Source: Actinomycetospora sp. TBRC 11914
Lineage (GTDB): Bacteria; Actinomycetota; Actinomycetes; Mycobacteriales; Pseudonocardiaceae
NCBI RefSeq assembly: GCF_012933465.1
Contig: NZ_JABBND010000002.1
Coordinates: 62,001 to 126,000 of the forward strand
DNA: 64,000 bases
Direction of reading: 5' to 3'
Position numbers and translations under genes: made by a program. Position 1 is the stretch's first letter, and the number at the start of each line of letters is the position of its first letter. The notes under the pieces are model-generated. The model was not told the DNA's origin, searched no databases, and saw nothing but the letters and a program-made list of their open reading frames with translations. Positions 8,307 to 16,853 of this stretch are shown one piece after another.

Positions 8307-8669
8307 TCAATCCCGGCTCGACGCCGCGCGGCGTCGGCGTTCGGCGACGGCGGTGTCGAGGGCGCTCACCGTGAAGAAGAGCGTCATCGTCAGGACGACG
8401 CCGCCGACCCAGGCACCCCAACCGGCGGCGCCGACGCCGATCGCGGTCCAGCCGGCGTGGTCGACGGCGTGGTGGGCGACCCACGCGCCGAGGAGCACGG
8501 AGGCTGCCAGTCCGCCGAGTCCCGCGAGCTGCAGGACGCCGTGGCGCAACAGCGGGCCGCACCGGGGATCGTCGTTGGCCATCGCGAAGGGGATGAGCGC
8601 GTAGAGCGTGAACAGTCCGCCGACGCCGAGCAGGGCAACGACGTTGATCCAGGTCAGGACGGTGGCCAC
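8307..8669 (-). CDS. Small integral membrane protein
   Basis: 120 residues with three to four hydrophobic segments: about 7-30 (VVALLGVGGLFTLYALIPFA), 45-68 (LAGLGGLAASVLLGAWVAHH), 73-95 and 92-105 (VGGVVLTMTLFFTVSAL), ending in a basic tail AERRRRAASSRD that predicts a cytoplasmic C-terminus. I do not recognise the family. The GTG start at 8669 has AAGGT about 10 bases upstream. Its stop overlaps or nearly touches the HD-domain gene, suggesting cotranscription. Confidence 0.65.
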   Translation of the reverse strand: MATVLTWINVVALLGVGGLFTLYALIPFAMANDDPRCGPLLRHGVLQLAGLGGLAASVLLGAWVAHHAVDHAGWTAIGVGAAGWGAWVGGVVLTMTLFFTVSALDTAVAERRRRAASSRD

Positions 8670-8894
8670 GGTCTGGGACCTTGCCGGGACGTGCCCGGGC
8701 TCGGGAGCGGGGAACTACTCAGCTCCGGGCCGGGATGGCGTCGTCGTCCCGCGAGGCGCCTCGTGGGCGGCAGGACGTGATCTTGGATCTCCTGCTGCGA
8801 TCGACGACTCCGACGTGGATCGCCGTGGTCGTGCCCGGGTCGAGGATGATCCATTCGCCGAGATCGAATTGCGCCGTCTGTCGGCTTCCCTCGT

Positions 8895-8910
8895 TCGAAC
8901 ACGTGTTCGA
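8895..8910. promoter_or_regulatory. Perfect LexA (SOS) box
   Basis: TCGAACACGTGTTCGA is a perfect 16-base palindrome matching the actinobacterial/mycobacterial LexA consensus TCGAAC-N4-GTTCGA at every fixed position. It abuts a -10-like GATACT (8909-8914), itself 6 bases from the GTG at 8921, so bound LexA would block the promoter of the HNH gene. The rest of 8670-8894 shows no gene or other signal I can support. Confidence 0.85.
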
Positions 8911-8920
8911 TACTGGGTGC

Positions 8921-10960
8921 GTGGCCGCTCCTGCTGAGCCTCCCGGATGGGAGGACGACATCCCGGACTCGGTGCTCGACGCCGAGCTCGCGGCCTTCGA
9001 CGCCTCGCTGCGCGGCCCGCTGCCCGAAGAGGAATGGGGTGGCTGGATCGACGACGAGCTCTCCGCGTTGATCGACGCCGAGCTCGACCGCTCCGAAGGC
9101 CCCGACCCCGATCCCGGGTGGGTGGTGCCGGGGGTGTCCGCGGCCGACGACGATGACGGCGGGGTGTCGGCGGCGTCGCGGGCGGTGCTCGCCGAGCTGT
9201 CGGCGGCGTGGACGGTGCTGCGGCACGCCCACGCCCGCTGCTACCGGGCGCTGACGGCGCTGGCGGCGTCGGACGCGCTGGCCGAGTCCGGCTACCGGTA
9301 CGCCTCCCGGCTGCTGGAGGACCAGCTGCGCATCGACCCAGCCGAAGCCACCCGCCTGGCCCGCCACGCCCGGGTGTTGACGGCGTCGGTGTCACCGTCC
9401 GGGGCGGTGGTGGCGGCGGAGCTGCCCGCGACCGCCGAACAGGTGGGGGCCGGGGTGATCGGGCCCGGCCACGTCGAGGTGATCCGCCGGAGCATGGACC
9501 GCCTCGGGCTCGTGCAACCCGCCCTGCCCGCCGAGGTGCTGGCCACCACCGAGACCGAGCTCGCGGCGCTGGCGGCCACCCACAGCCCCGCCGCGCTGGC
9601 CCAGGCCGCGACCGCGATCCTGGCGTTGCTCGACCCCGATGGCACCGCCCCCACCGACACCCCGGCCCCGGACAACGAGCTGCACTACCTGCGGCGGCGC
9701 AACGGCAGTCTGGTCGGCCGGTTCACCTACCGCGACCCCGCCGCCGCCGAAGCCCTGCACACCGCGCTGACCGCGGCGACCCCACCACCGGACCAGGTCC
9801 CCGACGACCACCCCGCCCCCAACACCGCAATCAGCGGCGGCACCGGCACGGGCACCGGCGCCGGGCCGCGGGGCTACAGCGCCGACGAGGCCGCGCTGCG
9901 CACCCTGCCCGCCCGCCGCGCCCACGCCCTGCTCGACCTCGCCACCGAAGCCCTCACCCGCGGCCTCAACACCCCCGACCAGCCCGACCAGCCCGGCCAG
10001 CCCGGCCAGCCCGGCCAGCCCGGCCAGCCCGGCCAGCCCGGCCAGCCCGGCCAGCCCGGCCAGCCCGGCCAGCCCGGCCAGCCCGGCCAGCCCGGCCAGC
10101 CCGGCCAGCCCGGCCAGCCCAACTATGGCGAGCCGGAGGGCACCACCGACGCCGGGATCTTCCCCGACCTCGACGCCGACCCCGGTGAGCGCGAGGACCC
10201 CGACGAGGCAGCCGCCGACATCGACGACAGCGCCGTCGAAGGCTCCGCCGACGAAGGCTGCGCCGGCCAAGGCTGCGCCGACGACAGCGAGGACACCGAT
10301 GCGGCAGGCGCCGACGACGTCCCCGCTGCCCCGCGCGCCGGCGGGGACGCCACGCCACCTGGTGAGGGGGCGCCGCCAGGTCAGGGCCCGCCGCGCTGGA
10401 CCCGCGCCGACGTCGAAGGTGGGGAACGGGTCGCGCTCACCCTCACCCTGAACTACCAAACCCTGCGCCAGGCCCTGTCGAGCCTGCCCGAGGCCACCAC
10501 CAGCCCCGGCGACGGCCACACCGGCCGACTCGCCCTGCTCGGCGAGAACACCTGGATCCGCCCCGACACCGCCCGACGACTGGCCTGCGACGCCGAACTG
10601 ATCCCCCTCGTCCTGGGCACCCAGGGCGAACCCCTCGATCTGGGCCGCAGCCACCGCCTGGTCACCCGCGCCCTGCGCCGCGCCGTAATCGCCCGCGACC
10701 GCCACTGCGCCCACCCCGGCTGCCGCCGCCGCGCCCGCCGCTGCCAGGTCCACCACATCCGCCACTGGGCCGACGACGGCGACACCAGCCTCGACAACTG
10801 CGTGCTGCTCTGCAGCTACCACCACAGCCTGATCCACCACTCCGGCTGGCACGTCGACATGGTCGACGGGCTGCCCTGGTTCACCCCACCCGCCTACATC
10901 GACCCCCAGCAAAGACCACGCCACAACCGCCCCTGGCAGACCGTCAGCGACGCGGCCTGA
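8921..10960 (+). CDS. DUF222 / HNH endonuclease domain protein (13E12-repeat family type)
   Basis: 679 residues. An N-terminal DUF222 helical region (about 60-300) is followed by a Gln-Pro-Gly minisatellite (353-400), an acidic Asp/Glu/Ala linker (400-480), and a C-terminal HNH nuclease: RAVIARDRHCAHPGCRR, CQVHHIRHWADDGDTSLDN and CVLLCSYHHSLIHH hold the zinc cysteines and the H-N-H residues. The GTG at 8921 is chosen because the LexA box and -10 element end just before it; a longer in-frame extension to 8681 would run through that operator. In mycobacteria such genes are multicopy and several are SOS-induced; DNA-cleaving role is inferred from the HNH fold. Confidence 0.88.
   Translation: MAAPAEPPGWEDDIPDSVLDAELAAFDASLRGPLPEEEWGGWIDDELSALIDAELDRSEGPDPDPGWVVPGVSAADDDDGGVSAASRAVLAELSAAWTVLRHAHARCYRALTALAASDALAESGYRYASRLLEDQLRIDPAEATRLARHARVLTASVSPSGAVVAAELPATAEQVGAGVIGPGHVEVIRRSMDRLGLVQPALPAEVLATTETELAALAATHSPAALAQAATAILALLDPDGTAPTDTPAPDNELHYLRRRNGSLVGRFTYRDPAAAEALHTALTAATPPPDQVPDDHPAPNTAISGGTGTGTGAGPRGYSADEAALRTLPARRAHALLDLATEALTRGLNTPDQPDQPGQPGQPGQPGQPGQPGQPGQPGQPGQPGQPGQPGQPGQPGQPNYGEPEGTTDAGIFPDLDADPGEREDPDEAAADIDDSAVEGSADEGCAGQGCADDSEDTDAAGADDVPAAPRAGGDATPPGEGAPPGQGPPRWTRADVEGGERVALTLTLNYQTLRQALSSLPEATTSPGDGHTGRLALLGENTWIRPDTARRLACDAELIPLVLGTQGEPLDLGRSHRLVTRALRRAVIARDRHCAHPGCRRRARRCQVHHIRHWADDGDTSLDNCVLLCSYHHSLIHHSGWHVDMVDGLPWFTPPAYIDPQQRPRHNRPWQTVSDAA
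9977..10120 (+). repeat. 9-base minisatellite, 16 units, in DUF222/HNH gene
   Basis: Sixteen contiguous 9-base units: two encode Asp-Gln-Pro, fourteen encode Gly-Gln-Pro with identical codons GGC CAG CCC. Perfect nucleotide identity of the fourteen indicates recent expansion by slippage. In-frame, so copy-number change only alters linker length between the DUF222 and HNH domains. Confidence 0.95.
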
Positions 10961-11232
10961 TGTCGCTCGGCGGGTGCAGACTGCGCGCCATGGACGTGCT
11001 CGATCCCCGTCGGGAGCTGCGCAGGGCGGTGGCGCGAGGCGACGGGCCCGCGGTCGTCGTCGTGCTCCGGGAGTTCCCACCGGGCGGCTGGCTACAGGTC
11101 GCTGGCGACGGCCTGCTCCTCGCGCTCCACCAGGGCTCGTCGGGAGCGGTGGAGGTGGCCCGCCCCCGGGTCGTGGAGCTTCGCGAACGCGGTTGGATGG
11201 GGGACGCCGAATCGGCCGAGCTGGGGCTCTGA
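10960..11232 (+). CDS. Small hypothetical protein
   Basis: 90 residues from an ATG that overlaps the HNH stop by one base (TGATG), or 80 residues from the ATG at 10990. Sequence features: a basic helix DPRRELRRAVARGDG, a hydrophobic strand AVVVVLREF, then GGWLQVAGDGLLLALHQGSSG and a C-terminal VVELRERGWMGDAESAELGL. No family recognised. Position suggests cotranscription with the SOS-controlled nuclease gene. Codon pattern is plausible for a real gene; homology is unproven. The following 157 bases to the cupin gene show nothing I can name. Confidence 0.5.
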   Translation: MSLGGCRLRAMDVLDPRRELRRAVARGDGPAVVVVLREFPPGGWLQVAGDGLLLALHQGSSGAVEVARPRVVELRERGWMGDAESAELGL

Positions 11233-11389
11233 CCGGGCCCGGGGCGCCACCGAGTGGGCGTCCACGGCTGCTCTGGCAACCCTCAGGGCCCACTCGGTCA
11301 CCACGACAGCCGCCCGGGCCTGGCTCGCGGATGCTCCGGCTACCGCCCGGCCCCGCGGGGCGAGCAGCCGACGTCCTGAGCGGTCCGCC

Positions 11390-11773
11390 TCACTCCGTGG
11401 GGTGGAGGTGGTGGATGTCGAAGGGCTTGTTGGTGATGAACAGGAAGGTGCAGTCGGCGTCGTCGGTGGCGCCGTGCTCCATCGAGCCGCCCTCGGGGAA
11501 CCACACGAAGCTGCCCGGGCCGTAGGTGCCCTGGTGGGTGTTCAGCGTCCCCGAGAGCACGTAGATCCCGTGGCCGCAGGGATGGGTGTGCCAGGGGTTC
11601 GTGAACCCGGCCCGGTACACCATCTTGATCACCTGCATGCCGGTGTCCGGGTCGTCGAGGAGCGGCACGTGCTCGAGCACCGCCCCGATCGCCGGCACGG
11701 GGAAGTCCTGCCACTCGGCGGTGGTCGTGTCGGTGACGGCGAGCTGGACGGGATCGGGTGCGGTACTGGTCAT
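11390..11773 (-). CDS. Cupin-domain protein
   Basis: 127-residue single cupin, resembling small quercetinase-like or acetylacetone-dioxygenase-like cupins. Motif 1 is NPWHTHPCGHGIYVLSGTL (two His of the metal site plus a third after Cys-Gly), motif 2 is GSFVWFPEGGSMEHG with the last His. A metal-dependent dioxygenase, isomerase or sensor role is possible; substrate not predictable. ATG at 11773. It lies 67 bases downstream of the enoyl-CoA hydratase gene on the same strand and may be the last gene of that operon. Confidence 0.78.
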   Translation of the reverse strand: MTSTAPDPVQLAVTDTTTAEWQDFPVPAIGAVLEHVPLLDDPDTGMQVIKMVYRAGFTNPWHTHPCGHGIYVLSGTLNTHQGTYGPGSFVWFPEGGSMEHGATDDADCTFLFITNKPFDIHHLHPTE

Positions 11774-11840
11774 GGCGCCGAAGCGTCGGTCACCGGCGTT
11801 GCCGTCCGGTGTCGACCGGACGACGACGAGGTCACCGTGA

Positions 11841-12626
11841 TCAGCGGCCGGTCCAGACGGGCGAACGCTTCTCGGCGAACGCCCGAGGGCCCTCCTTCGC
11901 GTCCTCGCTGGAGAAGATCCGGCCCATGACGGCGGCGTTGTCGTCCCAGATGGCGTCGTCGTCCTCGTCGGCGTGCACGGCGCGCAGCATCAGCGCCCGC
12001 GACTCCCGCACGGCCAGGGGTGCGTTGGCGGCGATCGTGGCGGCCATGGCCCGCGCCCCGTCGAGGGCGGTCCCGGCCGGCGCGACCCGGTTCACGAGGC
12101 CCAGCTCGTAGGCCCGCGCCGCGCTGATCGGCGCGCCCGTCATCGCGATCTCCAGCGCGACCACCCGCGGGATGCGCTGCGGCAGGCGCACCAGCCCGCC
12201 CGCGCCCGCGGCCAGCCCGCGGGTCACCTCGGGGAGGCCGAACCGGGCGTCCTCGTCGGCGATCGCGAGGTCGCAGAAGAGCATGAGCTCCAGGCCGCCG
12301 CCGAAGGCCAGGCCGTTGACGGCGGCGATCGTCGGCGTCGAGAGCGGGTGCCGGGTGAACCCGCCGAAGCCCCACTCCGGGTGGTCGGGGTCGGTGAGCG
12401 AGTCGCCCTGCGCGACGGCCTTGAGGTCGGCGCCGGCGCTGAAGGCCCGGCCCGTCCCGGTCACGACGATCGCCCGCACCGCCTCGTCCTGCTCCGCGGC
12501 CTCCAGCGCCCCGCCGAGCGCGACGGCGACCGCCGAGTTCAGGGCGTTGAGCGCCTGCGGGCGGTCGAGGGTGATGACCGTGACCCCGCCGTCCGTCTCG
12601 ACGTGCACCGATTCGTCGTCAGACAC
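11841..12626 (-). CDS. Enoyl-CoA hydratase/isomerase (crotonase) family protein
   Basis: 261 residues. Crotonase motifs in order: VITLDRPQALNALN (about 13), GRAFSAGADLKAVAQGD with the first oxyanion-hole segment (about 60), and IAAVNGLAFGGGLELMLFCD, DARFGLPEVTRGL (about 100-140). Converts 2-enoyl-CoA to 3-hydroxyacyl-CoA or acts as an isomerase. GTG start at 12626 overlaps the stop of the upstream LLM oxidoreductase by 8 bases (GTGTCTGA), so the two are translationally coupled; longer in-frame starts would run further into that gene. Confidence 0.87.
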   Translation of the reverse strand: MSDDESVHVETDGGVTVITLDRPQALNALNSAVAVALGGALEAAEQDEAVRAIVVTGTGRAFSAGADLKAVAQGDSLTDPDHPEWGFGGFTRHPLSTPTIAAVNGLAFGGGLELMLFCDLAIADEDARFGLPEVTRGLAAGAGGLVRLPQRIPRVVALEIAMTGAPISAARAYELGLVNRVAPAGTALDGARAMAATIAANAPLAVRESRALMLRAVHADEDDDAIWDDNAAVMGRIFSSEDAKEGPRAFAEKRSPVWTGR

Positions 12627-13749
12627 CCGCTGTCTCCCCTCGGACACCCGTGATCTCCGCGCGTGCGGCCTCGTCGTCGGCACCCTGCACCACCGCGGCC
12701 AGGGTCCGCAGGGTCTTCCGGTCGGCCTCGTGGTGCTCCGGGTCGGGGCTGACCGCGATCGAGAACTCGACGTCGGTCACCACGCCCGAGTACCGCTCCA
12801 GCAGCCGCTCGCCGATGTCGTCGTAGGTGCCGATGACGGCGAACCGGTCGAGGGTCGCGTCGTCGATCATCGCGGGCAGCTCCTCCCAGCGCTGGGCCCT
12901 GGAGAGCTCCTTGGCGTCGGTGGCGAGGTCGCCCAGGCCCAGGTGGTCGAACGCCGCGCGGTAGCCCGGGGTGGAGGCGTAGAAGGCGATCCGGGCGCGG
13001 GCGTCGCGGATCTTGACCTGCAGCTCCTCCTCGGTCCGGGCGGACGCCACGAGGGGTTTCATGGCGACGCGGAACCCGTCGAGTGACCGGCCCGAGCGGG
13101 CGGCGCCGCGCCGGACCGCCGGGAGCATGACCTCGGCGATGTAGCTCGGCGTGCACACCGGGTGGGGCCGGATGCCGTCCGCGACCTCCCCGGCCACGGC
13201 GCACATGTTGGTGTTCACCGCGGCCAGGTGCACCGGGATCCCCGGGTGCTCGATCGGGCCGGCGTCGAAGAGCGGCACCATGAGGTCGAGGTCGTAGTGC
13301 TCGCCGTGGTGGTCGAGCCGCTCCCCGGTCTGCCAGGTGTGCCACACGGCCCGCACCGCCCGGACGTAGTCGCGCATCCACGGGGCCGGCGGGTGCCACT
13401 CCAGGCCGTAGCGCCGCCGGATGTGCCCGCGGACCTGGGTGCCGAGCCCGAGGGTGAACCGGCCGCCGGAGAGCTTCTGCTGGGTCCAGGCGTGCAGGGC
13501 CGTCGTCGTGGGGCTGCGGGGGAAGGCGATGGCGACGGCGGTGGTGAGCCGCAGGCGCCGCGTCGCCGCGGCCGCGAGGGCGAGCACGACGAACGGGTCG
13601 TCCTTGGTCTCCTCGACGGCGAGCCCGCCGTAGCCGATCTCCTCGAGGAACGCCGCGGTCGCCGCGACGCCGCCGAGGTCCAGGGGCGCCTCCGGGGCCC
13701 GCAGCCCCGGGTCGACCTTCCCCAGCGGCAGCAGGGTCTCCAGACGCAT
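12619..13749 (-). CDS. LLM-class F420-dependent oxidoreductase
   Basis: 376-residue luciferase-like monooxygenase, a TIM barrel that typically uses F420 in actinomycetes. Seen: [23 protein letters not shown] near the N-terminus, [20 protein letters not shown] (about residue 95), and [20 protein letters not shown] (about 180), the flavin/F420-pocket segments. ATG at 13749 is preceded by GAGGAGG, whereas upstream in-frame codons to 14058 fall in the antisense of the TDO region. First gene of an operon with the enoyl-CoA hydratase; together they suggest oxidation of an acyl-CoA or terpenoid-like compound. Substrate unknown. Confidence 0.85.
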   Translation of the reverse strand: MRLETLLPLGKVDPGLRAPEAPLDLGGVAATAAFLEEIGYGGLAVEETKDDPFVVLALAAAATRRLRLTTAVAIAFPRSPTTTALHAWTQQKLSGGRFTLGLGTQVRGHIRRRYGLEWHPPAPWMRDYVRAVRAVWHTWQTGERLDHHGEHYDLDLMVPLFDAGPIEHPGIPVHLAAVNTNMCAVAGEVADGIRPHPVCTPSYIAEVMLPAVRRGAARSGRSLDGFRVAMKPLVASARTEEELQVKIRDARARIAFYASTPGYRAAFDHLGLGDLATDAKELSRAQRWEELPAMIDDATLDRFAVIGTYDDIGERLLERYSGVVTDVEFSIAVSPDPEHHEADRKTLRTLAAVVQGADDEAARAEITGVRGETAGV

Positions 13750-13838
13750 CGTCCGCCTCCTCGTCGCGTGCAGCGCCACCGGGACCGCGGCGGATCGAGT
13801 CTGGCAGCCGACCCGTCCGGGCGCGCAGGATCGTCGTC

Positions 13839-14006
13839 GTGAGCGTGGAGCGGACCGAGTACGAGCCCGAGGGCGGCGACCCCGTCTGCTGGATGCACCT
13901 GCTCTGCCCGTCCTGCGGGGCGATGCCGGATCCCGACGACGACGGGGCCGCGCCGGACCGGTGCCCCCGCTGCGGCGAGGAGCGGGAGGAGGTGGGCGGG
14001 GGATGA
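13839..14006 (+). CDS. 55-residue double-CxxC zinc-ribbon protein upstream of kynA
   Basis: Short gene: GTG start at 13839 with AGGA about 9 bases upstream, TGA at 14004-14006. The product has [20 protein letters not shown] followed by [15 protein letters not shown]: two C-x-x-C knuckles about 17 residues apart, a rubredoxin/zinc-ribbon-like fold. The stop overlaps the TDO start (ATGA 14003-14006), so translation is coupled. Role unknown; it could bind metal, DNA or the dioxygenase. The coupling and the paired cysteines support a real gene. Confidence 0.65.
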   Translation: MSVERTEYEPEGGDPVCWMHLLCPSCGAMPDPDDDGAAPDRCPRCGEEREEVGGG

Positions 14007-14851
14007 GCACCGAGCGAGGCACCCGGCCCCTGGAGTCCGGGATCGTCCGGGACTTCACCGGGAACCTGTCGTACGGCCGCTACCTGCACCTCGACGAGCT
14101 GCTGGCGGCCCAGCACCCGCTCTCGCGCCCGGAGCACCACGACGAGCTGCTGTTCGTCATCCAGCACCAGACCTCGGAGCTCTGGCTCAAGCTCGCCCTG
14201 CACGAGCTGACCACCGCCTGCGACGACCTCGCCCGCGACGACCTGCCGCTCGCGCTCAAGCGGCTGGCCCGGGTCAAGCACGTGCAGCGCCAGCTCATCG
14301 AGCAGTGGTCGGTGCTCGCCACGCTGACGCCGAGCGAGTACGGGCAGTTCCGGGGGTTCCTCGGGACGTCGTCGGGGTTCCAGAGCTACCAGTACCGCGC
14401 GGTGGAGTTCGTGCTCGGCAACAAGAACGAGGCCATGCTCGAGCTGTTCGCCGACGACGAGACGGCTCGCCGGATCCTCACCGAGGCCCTCGACCGCCCC
14501 AGCCTGTACGACGAGTTCCTCCGGCTGCTCGCACGTCGCGGCCACCCCGTGCCCGACGAGCTGCTGCAGCGCGACGTGCGCGCGGCCCACGTCGAGCACC
14601 CCGGCCTCGTCGAGGTGTTCCGCGCGATCTACGCCGACCCCGACCGGTACTGGGACGTCTACGAGACCTGCGAGGAGCTCGTCGACATCGAGGAGAACAT
14701 CCAGCTCTGGCGCTTCCGGCACCTCAAGACCGTCGAGCGGACGATCGGGTTCCGCACCGGCACCGGCGGCTCGAGCGGAGCGGACTTCCTGCGCCGGGCC
14801 CTCGAGCTCACCTTCTTCCCGGAGCTCTACTCCGTCCGGACGGCGCTCTGA
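14003..14851 (+). CDS. kynA: Tryptophan 2,3-dioxygenase
   Basis: 282 residues, normal size for bacterial TDO. Heme enzyme that opens the tryptophan indole ring to N-formylkynurenine, first step of the kynurenine pathway. Seen: [34 protein letters not shown] (substrate-pocket His/Arg region, residues about 40-60), [20 protein letters not shown], and [19 protein letters not shown] with proximal heme ligand His240. The ATG at 14003 has GAGGAGG about 10 bases upstream and overlaps the zinc-ribbon gene stop. No kynurenine formamidase or kynureninase gene is adjacent. Confidence 0.95.
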   Translation: MSTERGTRPLESGIVRDFTGNLSYGRYLHLDELLAAQHPLSRPEHHDELLFVIQHQTSELWLKLALHELTTACDDLARDDLPLALKRLARVKHVQRQLIEQWSVLATLTPSEYGQFRGFLGTSSGFQSYQYRAVEFVLGNKNEAMLELFADDETARRILTEALDRPSLYDEFLRLLARRGHPVPDELLQRDVRAAHVEHPGLVEVFRAIYADPDRYWDVYETCEELVDIEENIQLWRFRHLKTVERTIGFRTGTGGSSGADFLRRALELTFFPELYSVRTAL

Positions 14852-14972
14852 GGCTTCCCGACAGTTTCCGACGGTTCCCGACGCGCCGGGTGAGAGGAGT
14901 TCCGGCCCGGTGCCCTCGGCGCTAGCGTCCGTCCTGACCAGCACGTTGACGACACAGCGGGGAGGCAGGCGC

Positions 14973-15149
14973 ATGTCTGGGAAGTTCGAGGTCTACGAGG
15001 ACCGCTCCGGGAAGTTCCGGTTCCGCCTCAAGGCGAGCAACGGGCAGATCGTCGCGTCGGGCGAGGCCTACGAGTCCAAGGCCGCCGCCAAGAAGGGCTG
15101 CGAGTCGGTCCAGAAGGCCGCCGAGGGCGCGCCGGTCGTCGACGCCTGA
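14973..15149 (+). CDS. YegP family (DUF1508) protein
   Basis: 58 residues: one YegP repeat, GKFEVYEDRSGKFRFRLKAS then NGQIVASGEAYESKAAAKKG. Family members have a small beta-rich fold of unknown function, often two repeats in proteobacteria but one in actinomycetes. ATG at 14973 with GGAGG about 8 bases upstream; the 21-residue upstream extension has no family similarity. Monocistronic, followed by a strong hairpin at 15161. Confidence 0.85.
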   Translation: MSGKFEVYEDRSGKFRFRLKASNGQIVASGEAYESKAAAKKGCESVQKAAEGAPVVDA

Positions 15150-15160
15150 GCCGCGGGCGG

Positions 15161-15195
15161 ACCCGGTGGGGCGCCTCCGGGTCGCCCCGCCGGGT
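15161..15195 (+). terminator. Intrinsic terminator-like hairpin after yegP-like gene
   Basis: Arms 15161-15173 and 15183-15195 pair over 13 positions (one G-U wobble) around a 9-base loop, starting 12 bases after the stop codon. Very GC-rich and without a T tract, as usual for actinomycete I-shaped terminators. Confidence 0.7.
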
Positions 15196-15299
15196 CGTGC
15201 CCCGTGCGCGGCGGCCCGTAGGTGGCGGCGACGGTCGGAATCCCCGGGAGGTGCGGGCGGTTGTGCCGGAGAGCACACCCGAGACCCGGAGGACGCCCG

Positions 15300-16106
15300 A
15301 TGACCGTCACCGAGGACCACCGGACGCTGCAGGCGGACTGGCAGCGCTGGCACGACGAGCGCGAGGCTACGCTGCGCGAGCCCCACGGCTGGCTCTCCCT
15401 CACCGCGCTCGAGTGGCTCGACGAGACCCCGCGGGCCATCGCCGACCTGCCGGGCACGTGGCGCGCGCCCGGCGACGGCACCGTCGAGATCACGGCGTCG
15501 GCCGACGACGGCGTCTCGGTCGACGGCGAGCCGGTCGACGGCACCCGCAGCGTGTCGCCCGTCGACGGCGCGCCCGGGGTCCTCGTCGCGGTGGGGGAGC
15601 GGGTGGTCGAGCTCGCCCGGCGCACCGACTCCTACGCGCTGCGCGTCCGTGACCCGCGCGCCACCACGCGCGCCGCGTTCGACGGCGTCCCGCACTTCCC
15701 CGTCGACCCGCGATGGGTGGTCACCGGTCGCTTCGAGGCCTACGACACGCCGCAGCGGATCACGGTCGGGGCCGTGGTCGACGGCCTGCAGCACTTCCCG
15801 ACGGCGATCGGGACGGTGACCTTCGACGTGGCCGGCTCCCCACGCCGCCTCGTGGCCCTCGCCGGCAAGGGCGGCGGGCTCTCGCTGCACTTCCGCGACG
15901 CGACCAACGGCTCCACGACCTACGGCGGCGGCCGCATCCTGCGCACGGACGACCCGGCGCCCGACGGCACGGTGGTGGTCGACCTCAACCGCACCGTCAA
16001 CCTGCCGTGCGCCCTCACCGCGTACGCGACCTGCCCGCTGCCGCCGGCGGACAACGTGCTCGACGTCGCCGTGGAGGCCGGCGAGAAGCTCCCCGGAGCG
16101 GCCTGA
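15300..16106 (+). CDS. DUF1684 domain protein
   Basis: 268 residues matching DUF1684: an N-terminal DWQRWHDEREATLREPHGWL, central strands around FPVDPRWVVTGRFEAYDTP, and the characteristic C-terminal LNRTVNLPCALTAYATCPLP followed by ADNVLDVAVEAGEK. Here the family's aromatic/Gly signature FRDATNGSTTYGGGR appears (about residue 200). No biochemical role is established. ATG at 15300 with GGAGG about 7 bases upstream. Stands alone between terminators. Confidence 0.82.
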   Translation: MTVTEDHRTLQADWQRWHDEREATLREPHGWLSLTALEWLDETPRAIADLPGTWRAPGDGTVEITASADDGVSVDGEPVDGTRSVSPVDGAPGVLVAVGERVVELARRTDSYALRVRDPRATTRAAFDGVPHFPVDPRWVVTGRFEAYDTPQRITVGAVVDGLQHFPTAIGTVTFDVAGSPRRLVALAGKGGGLSLHFRDATNGSTTYGGGRILRTDDPAPDGTVVVDLNRTVNLPCALTAYATCPLPPADNVLDVAVEAGEKLPGAA

Positions 16107-16292
16107 CCCGGCTGTCCCGCCGCTGCGCCCGGCGAACGCTGAACGACGGATGAGAGAACACGCCGGGGCCTTGTGGTCGGGCGGCGTGCGTGCTGTGTGA
16201 GCCCCCGCGGAGCGGGTAAGAACTCCTCGACTCGTGACCTGGACGAGACCTGGCCCCATGAGAACGGGCCGGACGAGACGGGGAGGACTGTC

Positions 16293-16853
16293 ATGACGCG
16301 AGGGACCGTGACCCGCGCCGGGATGGTGGTCGCGGCGGCGACGCTGTCGGTCGGCGCGCTCGCTGCGTGCTCGAGCGGGGCGACGCCGCCACCGCCGCCC
16401 AGCAGCACCGCGGGCACCAGCACCGCGGGGGGTGGGACGGCCGGCGGCAGCACCGCCGCGACCGCGGGCGGCAGCACCGCCGGTGGTGCGACCGCTGGTG
16501 GCGCGACGGCGGGTGGCAGCACGGCCGGTGGCGCGACCGCTGGTGGCGCGACGGCGGGTGGCAGCACGGCGGGTGGCGCGACGGCGGGCGGCAGCACGGC
16601 CGGTGGCGCGACCGCCGGCGGCAGCACGTCCGGGACGTCCGGGACGTCCGGCGGCAGCACGTCCGGGACGTCGGGCTCCGGCTCGACCACCGGCGGTGCC
16701 CCCAGCCAGACGCCATCCGGTGGCGTGCAGACCGGTGCGGGCAGCACCGCGGGCGTCGAGCACGGCGAGCTGCTCGGCGTCGGCGGGGTGGCGCTGGTGG
16801 CCGCGGGCGGCATCGCGGTCGTCGCGACCCGCCGTCGTCGCACGCAGGACTGA
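16293..16853 (+). CDS. Repeat-rich lipoprotein with C-terminal membrane anchor
   Basis: 186 residues. N-terminal signal: basic TRGTVTRAG, hydrophobic MVVAAATLSVGALAAC with lipobox LAAC (Cys about residue 26). The middle (about 40-140) is Gly/Ser/Thr/Ala repeat, units of GGSTA and GGATA, then SGTSGTSGG. The C-terminus has GGVQTGAGSTAGVEHGELLG, a hydrophobic span (VGGVALVAAGGIAVVA) and RRRRTQD, the layout of a cell-wall sorting signal without LPxTG. ATG at 16293 with GGAGGA about 8 bases upstream. The next gene is a class F sortase, so this is the likely substrate or partner. Probably an extracellular stalk. Confidence 0.75.
   Translation: MTRGTVTRAGMVVAAATLSVGALAACSSGATPPPPPSSTAGTSTAGGGTAGGSTAATAGGSTAGGATAGGATAGGSTAGGATAGGATAGGSTAGGATAGGSTAGGATAGGSTSGTSGTSGGSTSGTSGSGSTTGGAPSQTPSGGVQTGAGSTAGVEHGELLGVGGVALVAAGGIAVVATRRRRTQD

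Noticed and set aside
9977-10120. CRISPR-like array
   Set aside because: Units are contiguous 9-base repeats without spacers, in frame within a protein.
9392-11293. 633-codon minus-strand frame with (GLA)n repeats
   Set aside because: Mirror of the minisatellite in the DUF222/HNH gene; the plus frame carries a complete HNH motif and the SOS promoter.
12539-14974. 811-codon minus-strand frame
   Set aside because: Joins antisense of kynA with an off-frame shadow of the LLM and enoyl-CoA hydratase genes, which have motifs and ribosome sites of their own.
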